Shown here: piece after piece, positions 24,783 to 33,005 of the stretch | How positions within the stretch are numbered: the first letter of the stretch is position 1 | Layout: each line of letters opens with the position of its first letter | Assembly: GCA_002411365.1 (NCBI GenBank) | Contig: DHSD01000028.1 | Span: 1-64,000, forward strand | Reading direction: 5' to 3' | DNA from: Ruminococcaceae bacterium UBA5295 | GTDB taxonomy: Bacteria > Bacillota > Clostridia > Oscillospirales > Acutalibacteraceae | Length of the DNA: 64,000 nt | The notes under the pieces: model-generated | What the model saw: the letters and a program-made list of their open reading frames with translations, nothing else | The model's database searches: none | Told to the model about the DNA's origin: nothing | Program-made: the position numbers and the translations under genes

Positions 24783-25218
24783 ACAATCAGAGAATGATAA
24801 AGTATGCATTATTTCTTACAATAAATATTATAATTAGCAATATATGGGCTGTAAAGAGATATATGTTTATAATGGGACTATTTTATTACATTAAAAAGTA
24901 GCTGAGCAATGGCGTACGCCATTTAGCTTTCGTGCTTGCCGCAGAGCTCTCGTAATCTTTGCTGCTTCCGCAGGGGCGCAAGTCGTCACGGCGTGGGTCG
25001 GATTTCTTGCCGAAGTTGGGAAAATAATGCCTGATTATACTAAGAGGATAAAATGCCTGCGCCAGTCAGAACCGAAACTCAGCCTATGAAGTTTACTCGG
25101 CGTTGAATTGGGTCCGTAATATTTTGTGATGCATTTTTTGCTGAATAAAATGTTTGTATACGTTTTACGGCAGAGGTGGTTTGAAGCAGTACGTTCTGCC
25201 GAAAGAAAGAATTTTTCC
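24783..25218. other. Gene-free stretch with an unexplained GC-richer block
   Basis: No supported gene lies here. The first 110 bases are AT-rich. From 24895 to 25089 the composition rises, and one plus-strand frame is open for 64 codons without any start near its 5' end. A perfect 16-base palindrome (24908-24923) sits at its left edge. A CGGCAGA/TCTGCCG hairpin occurs at 25168-25201, just before the thrS promoter. The block may be an interspersed repeat, a gene relic or an RNA. Confidence 0.5.
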
Positions 25219-25247
25219 TTGACAAGGAAAGCTTCGGGTGCTATGAT
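25219..25247 (+). promoter_or_regulatory. Promoter of the thrS T-box leader
   Basis: TTGACA at 25219-25224 and TATGAT at 25242-25247 are 17 bases apart. Confidence 0.85.
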
Positions 25248-25253
25248 AAAGCA

Positions 25254-25515
25254 CGCAGATAAAGATTATTTTAAAACATTGACGAGGAAGCCACATTTTA
25301 AATCCGCAGCAGAGAGTGGACGCTTTAAGCTGGAAACGCCCGCAGTGGTAAAAATGAACAGCTACCGCCTCCGAGTGTGCGCCGAAGCTTTTAAAGGTAA
25401 AAGGCGTGCCGGTGAAAGCCCGTTACAGCTTACAAAGAGGGCAGGAAGATTCCTGCTGAAGTTGGGTGGAACCGTAAGCTTAAGCCTTACCCCAATATGG
25501 GGTAAGGCTTTTTTG
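25254..25515 (+). promoter_or_regulatory. T-box riboswitch of thrS
   Basis: The leader has the AGAGAGTGGAC internal loop (near 25310), a candidate ACC threonine specifier in GAACAGCTACCG (near 25355-25366), the T-box GGGTGGAACCG (25464-25474) and a perfect 13-bp terminator stem (25482-25494 with 25498-25510) with a T-run. The UGGA would pair with discriminator U, and the tRNA-Thr in this window indeed has U there. Confidence 0.95.
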
Positions 25516-25549
25516 TTGCCTGCACTTATAATTGAAGGAGAGGGTATAA

Positions 25550-27463
25550 TTGGTAAAAGTCAATCTGAAGGGCAATGTAAAAGAATTTGAAAGCGGCACG
25601 ACTGTGGCAGAGATAGCAAAATCTATCGGTGCTGGTCTGTACAAAGCGGCATGCGCCGGCAAACTTGACGGGAAAGTAGTGGATCTGCGCACACCTGTAA
25701 CTAAGGACTGTGAACTCCAAATACTTACGTTCGATGATGCCGAAGGCAAAAAAACTTATTGGCATACAACTTCGCATATAATGGCTCAGGCAGTGAAAAA
25801 GCTGTTCCCGGAAGCGGGATTTGCCATAGGGCCTGCTATTGAAAACGGGTTTTACTATGATTTCGATCTTCCGCGCACTTTAGCACCTGAAGATTTGGCG
25901 GCAATTGAAGCCGAAATGAAAAAAATCATAAAAGCCGACTTTCCGCTTAAACGCTTTGAGCTTTCGCCGGAAGATGCCATTGACCTTATGGAAAAAGAAC
26001 ATCAGAGGTATAAGGTAGAGCTCATTAAAGAACATGCGGGCAAGGGTGAAAAAATCAGCTTTTACCAGCAGGGCGATTACATTGACCTGTGTGCAGGCCC
26101 GCATCTGATGAGCACAGGATGTGTAAAAGCTGTTAAGCTCACAAACTGCACCGGTGCATATTGGCGCGCCAATGCAAAAAACAAGATGCTACAGCGCGTT
26201 TACGGCATTTCGTTCCCAAAGGCTTCGGATCTTCAGCATTATCTTGACATGATGGAAGAAGCAAAGAAGCGTGACCACCGCAAACTTGGGCGTGAGCTCG
26301 ACTTGTTCGATATATACGAAGAAGGCCCTGGCTTCCCGTTTTTCCTGCCGCATGGCATGATACTGCGCAACCAGCTTGAGCAGTTCTGGCGCGAAGAGCA
26401 TGCAAAACATGGATATGAAGAGATACGCACGCCTATGATACTCAACGAAGAGCTGTGGCACCGCTCAGGCCACTGGGATCATTATAAGGACAATATGTAT
26501 ACAACGAAAATCGATGGGCAGAACTACGCGATAAAGCCTATGAACTGCCCGGGCGGGATGCTTGTCTACAAGCACAGGCCGCATTCGTACCGTGACCTGC
26601 CTGAACGCCTCGCAGAGCTGGGTCTTGTGCACCGCCACGAGCTTTCAGGCACTTTGCACGGCTTGATGCGCGTGCGCTGTTTTACACAGGATGATGCACA
26701 TATTTTTATGACTCCTGACCAGGTCGAAAGCGAAATCCTCGGTGTTATGGACCTGATTGATAAATTCTATAAGGTCTTTGGGTTTGACTATAGCCTTGAG
26801 CTTTCAACTCGCCCTGAAAATTCAATGGGTACGGACGAGCAGTGGGAGATGGCAACGAACGCCCTTATCCATGCGCTGAAGAAGAATGGAAAGCCATATG
26901 AGATAAACGAAGGCGACGGTGCATTTTACGGTCCTAAAATTGATTTTCACCTTCGTGATTCGCTTGGAAGGACATGGCAGTGCGGGACCATACAACTTGA
27001 CTTTCAGATGCCGGAACGCTTTGACCTGACATATACGGGCGAAGACGGCGAAAAGCACCGCCCGGTAATGCTGCACCGCGTGATTTTCGGCAGCATTGAG
27101 CGCTTTATTGCTATCCTGACAGAGCACTATGCAGGTGCATTCCCAATGTGGTTGGCACCGGTGCAGGTTAAGGTTCTGCCGATTTCTGAAGCTGCGCTTG
27201 ATTATGCAAATAAAATTACTGATTACCTTAAAAAGGGCGGCCTGCGTGTTGAACTCGACACGCGCAATGAAAAAATCGGGTATAAAATCCGTGAAGCACA
27301 GTTGCACAAAGTGCCTTATATGCTTATACTCGGCGAAAAAGAGATGCGTGATGGCACTATATCTGTCCGCAGCCGCAAATCCGGCGACCTTGGCACGATG
27401 ATGCCAGATGCGTTTTTTGCGAAGGCGATGGAAGAAATAGAAACAAAGTCAAACGACCAGTAA
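25550..27463 (+). CDS. thrS: Threonyl-tRNA synthetase
   Basis: The product is 637 residues and full length. The TGS domain (about 1-62), the second editing-type domain (with YDFDLP near 105) and the class II core are in order. The zinc/threonine site shows the Cys of M-N-C-P-G-G-M and the His of HRHELSG. The C-terminal anticodon-binding domain begins near 535. TTG 25550 is the start, with AAGGAG 9 bases upstream. The longer frame would lie in the T-box. Expression is controlled by the T-box just upstream. Confidence 0.97.
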   Translation: MVKVNLKGNVKEFESGTTVAEIAKSIGAGLYKAACAGKLDGKVVDLRTPVTKDCELQILTFDDAEGKKTYWHTTSHIMAQAVKKLFPEAGFAIGPAIENGFYYDFDLPRTLAPEDLAAIEAEMKKIIKADFPLKRFELSPEDAIDLMEKEHQRYKVELIKEHAGKGEKISFYQQGDYIDLCAGPHLMSTGCVKAVKLTNCTGAYWRANAKNKMLQRVYGISFPKASDLQHYLDMMEEAKKRDHRKLGRELDLFDIYEEGPGFPFFLPHGMILRNQLEQFWREEHAKHGYEEIRTPMILNEELWHRSGHWDHYKDNMYTTKIDGQNYAIKPMNCPGGMLVYKHRPHSYRDLPERLAELGLVHRHELSGTLHGLMRVRCFTQDDAHIFMTPDQVESEILGVMDLIDKFYKVFGFDYSLELSTRPENSMGTDEQWEMATNALIHALKKNGKPYEINEGDGAFYGPKIDFHLRDSLGRTWQCGTIQLDFQMPERFDLTYTGEDGEKHRPVMLHRVIFGSIERFIAILTEHYAGAFPMWLAPVQVKVLPISEAALDYANKITDYLKKGGLRVELDTRNEKIGYKIREAQLHKVPYMLILGEKEMRDGTISVRSRKSGDLGTMMPDAFFAKAMEEIETKSNDQ

Positions 27464-27480
27464 GCTGGTTTTAACGTAAT

Positions 27481-27524
27481 TGAAATGAAGGCGTCTCCAA
27501 AAATTTGGAGACGCCTTCATTTCA
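27481..27524 (+). terminator. Terminator of thrS
   Basis: This is a perfect 21-bp inverted repeat (27481-27501 with 27504-27524). The T-run is weak on either strand, but the stem is very strong. Confidence 0.75.
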
Positions 27525-27831
27525 TACTTAGTATTGCCAAACCACAAGCATATATGAAAAAAATGGCATAGTTATGGTTTATCTCTGCACAAAGCCAAAA
27601 AGCATTTGCATTTAGTAAGCGTCAAACCGTCCGGTTTGACGCTTACCTTTTGAAGAATCAAGGGACTTGTGTCTATTTCGGTTAAAATTGTACCATTCAG
27701 CGTCAAAAATGTTCGGCATACGGAAAGTATTCCTGTGCTTTTTTCCTTGTCTAACGCAATTTAACTCGAAAATCCGTCGCTTTTTATTTATTAAACACGG
27801 CCTAAAGATTACCCAGAAAGAAGCAGAACAG
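27525..27831. other. Intergenic stretch with a second long hairpin
   Basis: No supported gene is seen here. A perfect 15-bp hairpin lies at 27615-27646, followed by CTTTT on the plus strand, and is possibly a terminator in one or both directions. Short overlapping frames on both strands have no ribosome-binding site or recognisable product. Confidence 0.5.
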
Positions 27832-28275
27832 TTATCTATCCTGCTTCTTTCTAATAATATTCGATATAACCCTGGATAAAATGTAGCCACCGATCACACT
27901 TAATATTGGTACATATACGAGATTAATAGTCACGCGAATGGTGTCCTTTACAATATATCCATTACGCATCCAATCCGGATAAAGGCACGTAAAAAAATAG
28001 CCACTGGAAACAATAACGATTACTACTAATAACATAAAACAGAAAGAAAGAGTTTTTAAATGGCAACTACAGTCCAGCCATATTCCATACAGACACCCAA
28101 AGACATATTTTCCAATTGATAAATAAAAAAGCATTATACACATAAAGCCCAATAACTCCGGAACTTTTAGCGCACAATAGTAAGAAAAGAACAAAATTAA
28201 ATAAAAACCTACTAAAACCGTTATAGCCTTTCGTAAAGGGTGCGTTTTCCAATAACCTGTTTTTTGTTTTATCAT
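27832..28275 (-). CDS. Hypothetical membrane protein
   Basis: The product is 147 residues with about four hydrophobic segments (near 15-35, 40-60, 75-95 and 110-135) and a Lys/Arg-rich end. ATG 28275 follows GGAGGT at 5-6 bases; the longer frame to 28314 reads through that site. It is AT-rich and lies beside a truncated holin-like gene and tRNA genes, as expected in a small foreign insertion. No family is recognised. Confidence 0.6.
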   Translation of the reverse strand: MIKQKTGYWKTHPLRKAITVLVGFYLILFFSYYCALKVPELLGFMCIMLFYLSIGKYVFGCLYGIWLDCSCHLKTLSFCFMLLVVIVIVSSGYFFTCLYPDWMRNGYIVKDTIRVTINLVYVPILSVIGGYILSRVISNIIRKKQDR

Positions 28276-28431
28276 TTTGCACCTCCAAGATCCGTCTTGA
28301 CTTAGTAATCTCACAATACTGTAAGATTGCTTACAGCGTAGGACGAATAAATCGTCTAAGGATGTTCAACCAGTTTACATTTCTGTTGTAATATTCTTCC
28401 TATATAGTATAAATCATAAAGGAGAAAAAAC

Positions 28432-28686
28432 ATGATGAATCATACAAATGTCGTTAAATTTATTTCATCAAGCATACTGGCGATGTTTACTGCCTGGTTT
28501 GGTGAAATTGGCCCATTAATATGCATCTTATTAATATGCATGATCGGGGATTACATAACTGGCTTAATTAACGCTGGAATAAGCGGAACGATAAGCAGTG
28601 TAAGAGGAATAAAAGGAATTGCAAAAAAGTGCTATAATAATATAAAAGGCAATAAAATAACCCTATCAACAGCATATCGGCTGTAA
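28432..28686 (+). CDS. Truncated phage holin-like protein (Phage_holin_4_1 type)
   Basis: The product is 84 residues, where relatives have about 130-140. Residues 10-60 contain two hydrophobic segments and the family core with a GDYITG motif followed by G-I-K-G-I-A-K-K. After that point the family sequence is lost and the end is unrelated, so the gene looks broken by a frameshift or deletion. AAGGAG and ATG 28432 are intact. It may be a relic of a prophage or of a tcdE/bacteriocin-type export gene. Confidence 0.65.
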   Translation: MMNHTNVVKFISSSILAMFTAWFGEIGPLICILLICMIGDYITGLINAGISGTISSVRGIKGIAKKCYNNIKGNKITLSTAYRL

Positions 28687-28796
28687 AGAACCCAACAAAT
28701 TCTTTACACTGATCGAAACGTAACCAATTTACGTTCGAAGGCTGACAAGCCATCAACAGGGTTGATTTTCTATACTGCTTTAAAAGCAGATACTCT

Positions 28797-28866
28797 GTTA
28801 TCATAAGAAAAAGCTCATTCATCTGAACCTTTTCTTATGATAACAAAAGCAAAAGCTTTTGCTATC
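28797..28866 (-). terminator. Hairpins after the tRNA pair
   Basis: Read on the minus strand after tRNA-Tyr, a GCAAAAGCTTTTGC palindrome followed by TTTTG (28866-28844) and a 16-bp inverted repeat (28797-28813 with 28829-28844) come in turn. Either could end the tRNA transcript. Confidence 0.6.
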
Positions 28867-28871
28867 CACTT

Positions 28872-28957
28872 TGGTGGAGGAGGATGGATTCGAACCAACG
28901 AAGCCGTAAGGCAGCAGATTTACAGTCTGTCCCATTTGACCGCTCTGGAACTCCTCC
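28872..28957 (-). tRNA. tRNA-Tyr (GTA)
   Basis: The minus-strand sequence folds as a class II tRNA. It has a 7-bp acceptor stem (GGAGGAG with CTCCTCC), anticodon GTA within ACTGTAAAT, a long variable arm, and an encoded CCA at 28874-28872 after discriminator A. The T stem has one apparent mismatch. Confidence 0.93.
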
Positions 28958-28960
28958 ATG

Positions 28961-29036
28961 TGGAGCTGGCAATAGGATTCGAACCTACGACCTGCTGATT
29001 ACAAATCAGCTGCTCTACCAACTGAGCTACGCCAGC
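28961..29036 (-). tRNA. tRNA-Thr (TGT)
   Basis: The minus-strand sequence is a normal 73-base tRNA plus encoded CCA. The acceptor is GCTGGCG with TGCCAGC, the anticodon loop TTTGTAA gives TGT, and the T loop is TTCGAAT. Discriminator U matches the UGGA of the thrS T-box. tRNA-Tyr follows 3 bases downstream on the same strand. Confidence 0.96.
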
Positions 29037-29196
29037 ATTTCAAAGCACTTGCTTATTATAGCACCGCAATTTAAAAGTGTCAAGGTTCTTTCACAGGCTT
29101 TAAGCGTATGTTGTGGTTGCATTAAGCTTATATATAATTATTTCGCTGATACGGCCATATGCGGTTTTACAAATAAAATATGCGTATACACACTAT

Positions 29197-29224
29197 TTGA
29201 TACAGAGCATATATGTGCTATAAT
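29197..29224 (+). promoter_or_regulatory. Promoter of the DUF951-prfA unit
   Basis: TTGATA at 29197-29202 and TATAAT at 29219-29224 are 16 bases apart, with an extended -10 TG at 29216-29217. Confidence 0.8.
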
Positions 29225-29255
29225 AATGAAAGCTCAGTGTGTAAGGAGTGGTAAT

Positions 29256-29456
29256 ATGGACGTGAGGCCGGGTGATATACTGCAAATGAAAAAGCCGCAT
29301 CCATGCGGAAACAATCGGTTTCTTGTCCTGCGGTCCGGTATGGATTTTAAGATACGCTGCACTAAGTGCGGGCACGAAATTATGGTGCCTCGCTTAAAAT
29401 GTGAGAAAAATATAAAGAAAATAATCCGCGATGAAAATCAGCAGGATGACCGATAG
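29256..29456 (+). CDS. DUF951 family protein
   Basis: The product is 66 residues. It has the family outline: [16 protein letters not shown] near the start, then a C-T-K-C-G zinc-binding-like pair (about 36-40) and the ending R-x-K-x-E-K-x-I-K-K-I. The role of DUF951 is not known to me; a nucleic-acid-binding function is often supposed. ATG 29256 has AAGGAG upstream, and the longer frame runs back through two tRNA genes. prfA follows after 41 bases. Confidence 0.9.
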   Translation: MDVRPGDILQMKKPHPCGNNRFLVLRSGMDFKIRCTKCGHEIMVPRLKCEKNIKKIIRDENQQDDR

Positions 29457-29497
29457 CCTTTCTGCCTTGCAAAATACAAAGCAGAAAGGGCAATTCG

Positions 29498-30571
29498 ATG
29501 TTTGAAAATCTTGAAATTTTTGAAAAACGCTATGAAGAACTCGGCCGCAGGCTTTATGAACCTTCAGTTGCTTCCAACCCAAATGAATTCGGAAAGCTGA
29601 TGAAAGAGTGCAAAAACATTGAGCCGATTGTCATAGCATACAGAAAATATAAAAAGACATTTGCCGAAGAAAAAGATGCGCTGTCAGTTTTAAGCGACAG
29701 CAGCGAACATGAGCTTCATGATATAGCAGAAGAGGAGCTTAACAGCGCGCGCAGCGACCGCCAAAAGGCTGCTGATGAGCTGAAAGTCCTTCTGCTGCCG
29801 AAAGACCCGAATGATGAACGGAATGTGATTGTAGAAATACGCGGTGGAGCCGGTGGGGAAGAGGCTGCGCTTTTTTCAGCCGTCCTGTTTAGGATGTACA
29901 GCATGTATGCGCAGTCGAAAGGCTGGAAATCCGAAATACTTAACGCGAACGAGACCGGCCTCGGCGGCTTTAAGGAAATCAGTTTTATGATAACCGGTGA
30001 AAGTGCCTACTCGCGCCTGAAATATGAAAGCGGCGTGCACCGCGTGCAGCGCGTGCCGGAAACAGAGCAGCAGGGGCGCATACACACTTCAACTGCAACT
30101 GTTGCCGTACTTCCTGAAGTTGATGATGTGGAAGTCCACCTTGACCCTAAGGACCTTAAAATTGACACTTACCGCTCGAGCGGTGCAGGCGGCCAGCACA
30201 TCAATAAAACTTCTTCAGCTATACGCGTTACACATATTCCAACAGGCCTTGTGGTTGAATGCCAGGACGAGCGCAGCCAATATAAAAACAAGGACCGCGC
30301 ATTAAAAATACTGCGTTCCCGCCTGTTCAGCATGAAGCAAAAGGAACAGGACGACAAGGTCGCGGCTGAGCGGCGGTCGCAGGTCGGCACAGGTGACCGC
30401 TCTGAACGCATACGGACATATAATTATCCGCAGGGGCGTGTTACAGACCATCGCATAGGATTAACATTATACAAGCTCGACGATGTCTTGAACGGCAACC
30501 TTGACGAGATTATAGATGCACTTATTGCGGCCGACCGCGCCGAGAAGCTCAAAGAAGCGGAAATAGTTTAA
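29498..30571 (+). CDS. prfA: Peptide chain release factor 1
   Basis: The product is 357 residues. RF1 ends translation at UAA and UAG. The stop-codon-reading P-x-T motif is present as RVPETEQQG (near 187-195), and the catalytic GGQ as S-S-G-A-G-G-Q-H (near 227-234). Length and order are normal. The ribosome-binding site is AGAAAGGG. The hemK/prmC gene that often follows prfA is not here; tsaC follows instead. Confidence 0.98.
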   Translation: MFENLEIFEKRYEELGRRLYEPSVASNPNEFGKLMKECKNIEPIVIAYRKYKKTFAEEKDALSVLSDSSEHELHDIAEEELNSARSDRQKAADELKVLLLPKDPNDERNVIVEIRGGAGGEEAALFSAVLFRMYSMYAQSKGWKSEILNANETGLGGFKEISFMITGESAYSRLKYESGVHRVQRVPETEQQGRIHTSTATVAVLPEVDDVEVHLDPKDLKIDTYRSSGAGGQHINKTSSAIRVTHIPTGLVVECQDERSQYKNKDRALKILRSRLFSMKQKEQDDKVAAERRSQVGTGDRSERIRTYNYPQGRVTDHRIGLTLYKLDDVLNGNLDEIIDALIAADRAEKLKEAEIV

Positions 30572-30642
30572 GCAGTTTACTGATTTTATTTTATGTTAAC
30601 AGGAAATTTAAAGGTTTAAAAAGGATGTTTGAATGATATAAA

Positions 30643-31665
30643 ATGAAAACTTTAATGCTGGATGCAAAAAAGCCGGGCGCAATAGAAAAAGCCGCACAGA
30701 TAATTCGTGATGGCGGCCTTGTGGGGATGCCTACCGAAACTGTCTATGGGCTTGCTGCGAATGCCCTTGACGGAAAAGCTGTTTCGAAAATTTTTGCCGC
30801 CAAAGGTCGCCCGCAGGATAACCCCCTTATTGTGCATATTTCAAATTTCGACCAGATTCACAGGCTTACGGAAAATATTCCGGAAAGCGCTGAAAAGCTT
30901 GCCAAGGCTTACTGGCCTGGGCCTATGACAATGGTGCTGAAAAAATCAGGCATAATTCCAGATGAAGTAAGCACCGGCCTGCCCACAGTCGGCATACGTT
31001 TCCCATCGCACCCTGTTGCGCAGGCTCTTATAACGGCTGCAGGTGTTCCGATTGCCGCACCGTCCGCAAACAATTCCGGATATCCGAGCACGACTACGGC
31101 GGAGCATGTGATGCGAGACATGGACGGCAAAATAGACGCTGTGCTCGACGGGGGGCCGTGCGGCGTGGGCGTGGAGTCTACAATTGTCACGCTCGTTTCT
31201 GACCCGCCGCGCCTGTTGCGCCCGGGAGGCATTACTCTCGAGCAGCTGCGCAGCGTGCTGGGCCGTGTAGATGTGGACAAAGCTGTCATGAATCCTCTTC
31301 CAAAGGGCGCGCATCCGCTGTCTCCCGGAATGAAGTATAAACACTACTCTCCAAAAGCAAACGTCATTATCATTGACGGCGGCGAGAAAGCATACGCTGA
31401 TTATGTAAACACCCACAAAGCGCCGGGTGTTGCAGCCCTATGCTACTGCGGTGAGGAAAACCTTGTCAACGTCCCTGCCGTATGCTATGGTGCGTCAGAT
31501 GACTACAAGGCGCAGGCCCACGGCCTTTTTGACTGCCTGCGCCACCTTGACGATATAGGGGCTAAAACTGTTTACGCGCGCTGCCCTGAGCCTAAAGGGG
31601 TCGGCCTTGCTGTCTACAACAGGCTTATGCGTGCAGCAGGGTTTGAGGTGCTGCACATTGGCTAA
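30643..31665 (+). CDS. L-threonylcarbamoyladenylate synthase (Sua5 type)
   Basis: The product is 340 residues. It makes the TC-AMP donor for the t6A37 modification of ANN-decoding tRNAs. The YrdC domain (about 10-205) has G-L-V-G-M-P-T-E-T-V-Y-G-L, the K-G-R-P-x-x-N-P-L motif and S-A-N-x-S-G. A linker then leads to the C-terminal Sua5 domain (about 225-340), so this is the two-domain Sua5/YwlC form and not TsaC alone. The prfA-sua5 neighbourhood is common in Bacillota. coaE begins inside its last codons. Confidence 0.95.
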   Translation: MKTLMLDAKKPGAIEKAAQIIRDGGLVGMPTETVYGLAANALDGKAVSKIFAAKGRPQDNPLIVHISNFDQIHRLTENIPESAEKLAKAYWPGPMTMVLKKSGIIPDEVSTGLPTVGIRFPSHPVAQALITAAGVPIAAPSANNSGYPSTTTAEHVMRDMDGKIDAVLDGGPCGVGVESTIVTLVSDPPRLLRPGGITLEQLRSVLGRVDVDKAVMNPLPKGAHPLSPGMKYKHYSPKANVIIIDGGEKAYADYVNTHKAPGVAALCYCGEENLVNVPAVCYGASDDYKAQAHGLFDCLRHLDDIGAKTVYARCPEPKGVGLAVYNRLMRAAGFEVLHIG

Positions 31666-32272
31666 GCCTATAATCGGGCTGACTGGCCCAACCGGAGCCG
31701 GCAAATCTGCCGTTGCAGCCGCCTTCAGCAGGCATGGCTGTGCTATTGTAGATGCTGACCAAGTTGCCCGCAAGACCGCCAAAGAACCGCATTGCCTCTC
31801 AATGCTGAAAGAGGCTTTCGGTAAAACGATAATCAAGGTCGACGGAAGCCTTGACCGCCATGCACTTGCCGACTTGGCTTTTTCCTCGTCTGAAAATACG
31901 GAAAGACTAAATTCCATTACACATCCGGCTATCTTATCAGAATGCAAAAAACAGCTTTCCGCTGCCATATCTTCAGACAGCGTGGCAGTAATACTCGATG
32001 CGCCGCTTTTATTTGAATGCGGTGCACAGAAGTTTTGCAATGCGACTGTCGCCGTTATAACACCTGACTCTTCGCGCCTCAGGCGCATAATGGCCAGGGA
32101 CGGCATAACGGAAGCGGAAGCAAAAGAACGCATGGTTTCTCAGCATGGCAATGAGTACTATCTTAAACTTGCGGATTATTCCTTTGATGGAAGCATTGAG
32201 TGGAGTATTCTTGATGATAAAGCATCAGAACTCCTCAAGCGTATTTTGAGGGATTTCTATGAAAGGCCATAA
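31658..32272 (+). CDS. coaE: Dephospho-CoA kinase
   Basis: The product is 204 residues. It performs the last step of coenzyme A synthesis. The P-loop is GLTGPTGAGKS (near 7-17), followed by D-A-D-x-V-A-R and the H-P-A motif. TTG 31658 is chosen: GAGGTG lies 7 bases upstream and the P-loop then sits where the family has it. It overlaps the sua5 stop. The next gene starts inside its end. Confidence 0.93.
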   Translation: MAKPIIGLTGPTGAGKSAVAAAFSRHGCAIVDADQVARKTAKEPHCLSMLKEAFGKTIIKVDGSLDRHALADLAFSSSENTERLNSITHPAILSECKKQLSAAISSDSVAVILDAPLLFECGAQKFCNATVAVITPDSSRLRRIMARDGITEAEAKERMVSQHGNEYYLKLADYSFDGSIEWSILDDKASELLKRILRDFYERP

Positions 32273-32894
32273 AAAGCTTACGATTGTTAAAACTAAACGT
32301 TCTGTCCCAAGCATTTGGTCGATGCTTAAAATACATAGAAAAGCCGTTATCACATGCGTGGTAATCATTATTGCGGCTGTTGTGGTGTTCCTCTCGCTTC
32401 GCCTGGCGCATATACGCTTTATGAAAAAACTTTACCCGCGCCCTTATTCGTCAATCGTCATAAAAGAAGCAAAAGAGAACAATATCGACCCAAACCTTGT
32501 GTACTCTGTTATCAAGCAGGAAAGCAAATTCGATCCGGATGTAAAGTCTAAAGCTGGTGCAATTGGGCTGATGCAGCTTATGCCCTCTACTTTTGAATGG
32601 CTGCAGAAAAAAGAATCAAAACGGCCGCTGCTTGCGAGCAATTCCCTTTACAACCCAGATGTCAATATACATTATGGATGCCGTTTCCTTTCCATGCTCC
32701 TGAAAAAGTATGGCAGCATTAAAACAGCTCTCTGCGCTTATAATGCAGGCCAGAGGCGCGTTGACACATGGCTGGAGGATAAGTCGCTTTCAAAAGACGG
32801 CAAAAATCTCGCGAGTGTACCTTTTCCTGAAACGCGCAATTACGCGAATGCCGTTGAGGAAAATTACAGCCAGTACCAGGGCCTTTATCCATAA
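32259..32894 (+). CDS. Lytic transglycosylase (SLT domain)
   Basis: The product is 211 residues. One membrane segment (about 28-48) anchors an extracytoplasmic SLT domain that cuts the glycan backbone to 1,6-anhydro-muramyl ends. The catalytic Glu is in VIKQESKFDP (near 88), followed by GLMQLMP (near 104-110) and A-Y-N-A-G (near 161-165). It overlaps coaE by 14 bases, an arrangement common in Clostridia. Confidence 0.93.
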   Translation: MKGHKKLTIVKTKRSVPSIWSMLKIHRKAVITCVVIIIAAVVVFLSLRLAHIRFMKKLYPRPYSSIVIKEAKENNIDPNLVYSVIKQESKFDPDVKSKAGAIGLMQLMPSTFEWLQKKESKRPLLASNSLYNPDVNIHYGCRFLSMLLKKYGSIKTALCAYNAGQRRVDTWLEDKSLSKDGKNLASVPFPETRNYANAVEENYSQYQGLYP

Positions 32895-33005
32895 GCAAAT
32901 ATAAAACAGCAGATTTCGGATTTTCCAGCTTGTCTGGATTCTTCGGATTGGCATAGACAAAAGCCGGAATGCTTTCGGCTCAAAATCTGAAAGGGAGTCT
33001 GTAAC

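Noticed and set aside
25126..25590. Plus-strand open frame of 154 codons before thrS
   Set aside because: It runs through the thrS promoter, T-box and terminator; its product is Lys/Arg-rich and unlike any protein I know.
27612..27890. Overlapping open frames on both strands in the AT-rich island
   Set aside because: No ribosome-binding site or recognisable product; one of them runs through a perfect hairpin.
28884..29255. Upstream extension of the DUF951 frame
   Set aside because: It would read across two tRNA genes and the promoter.
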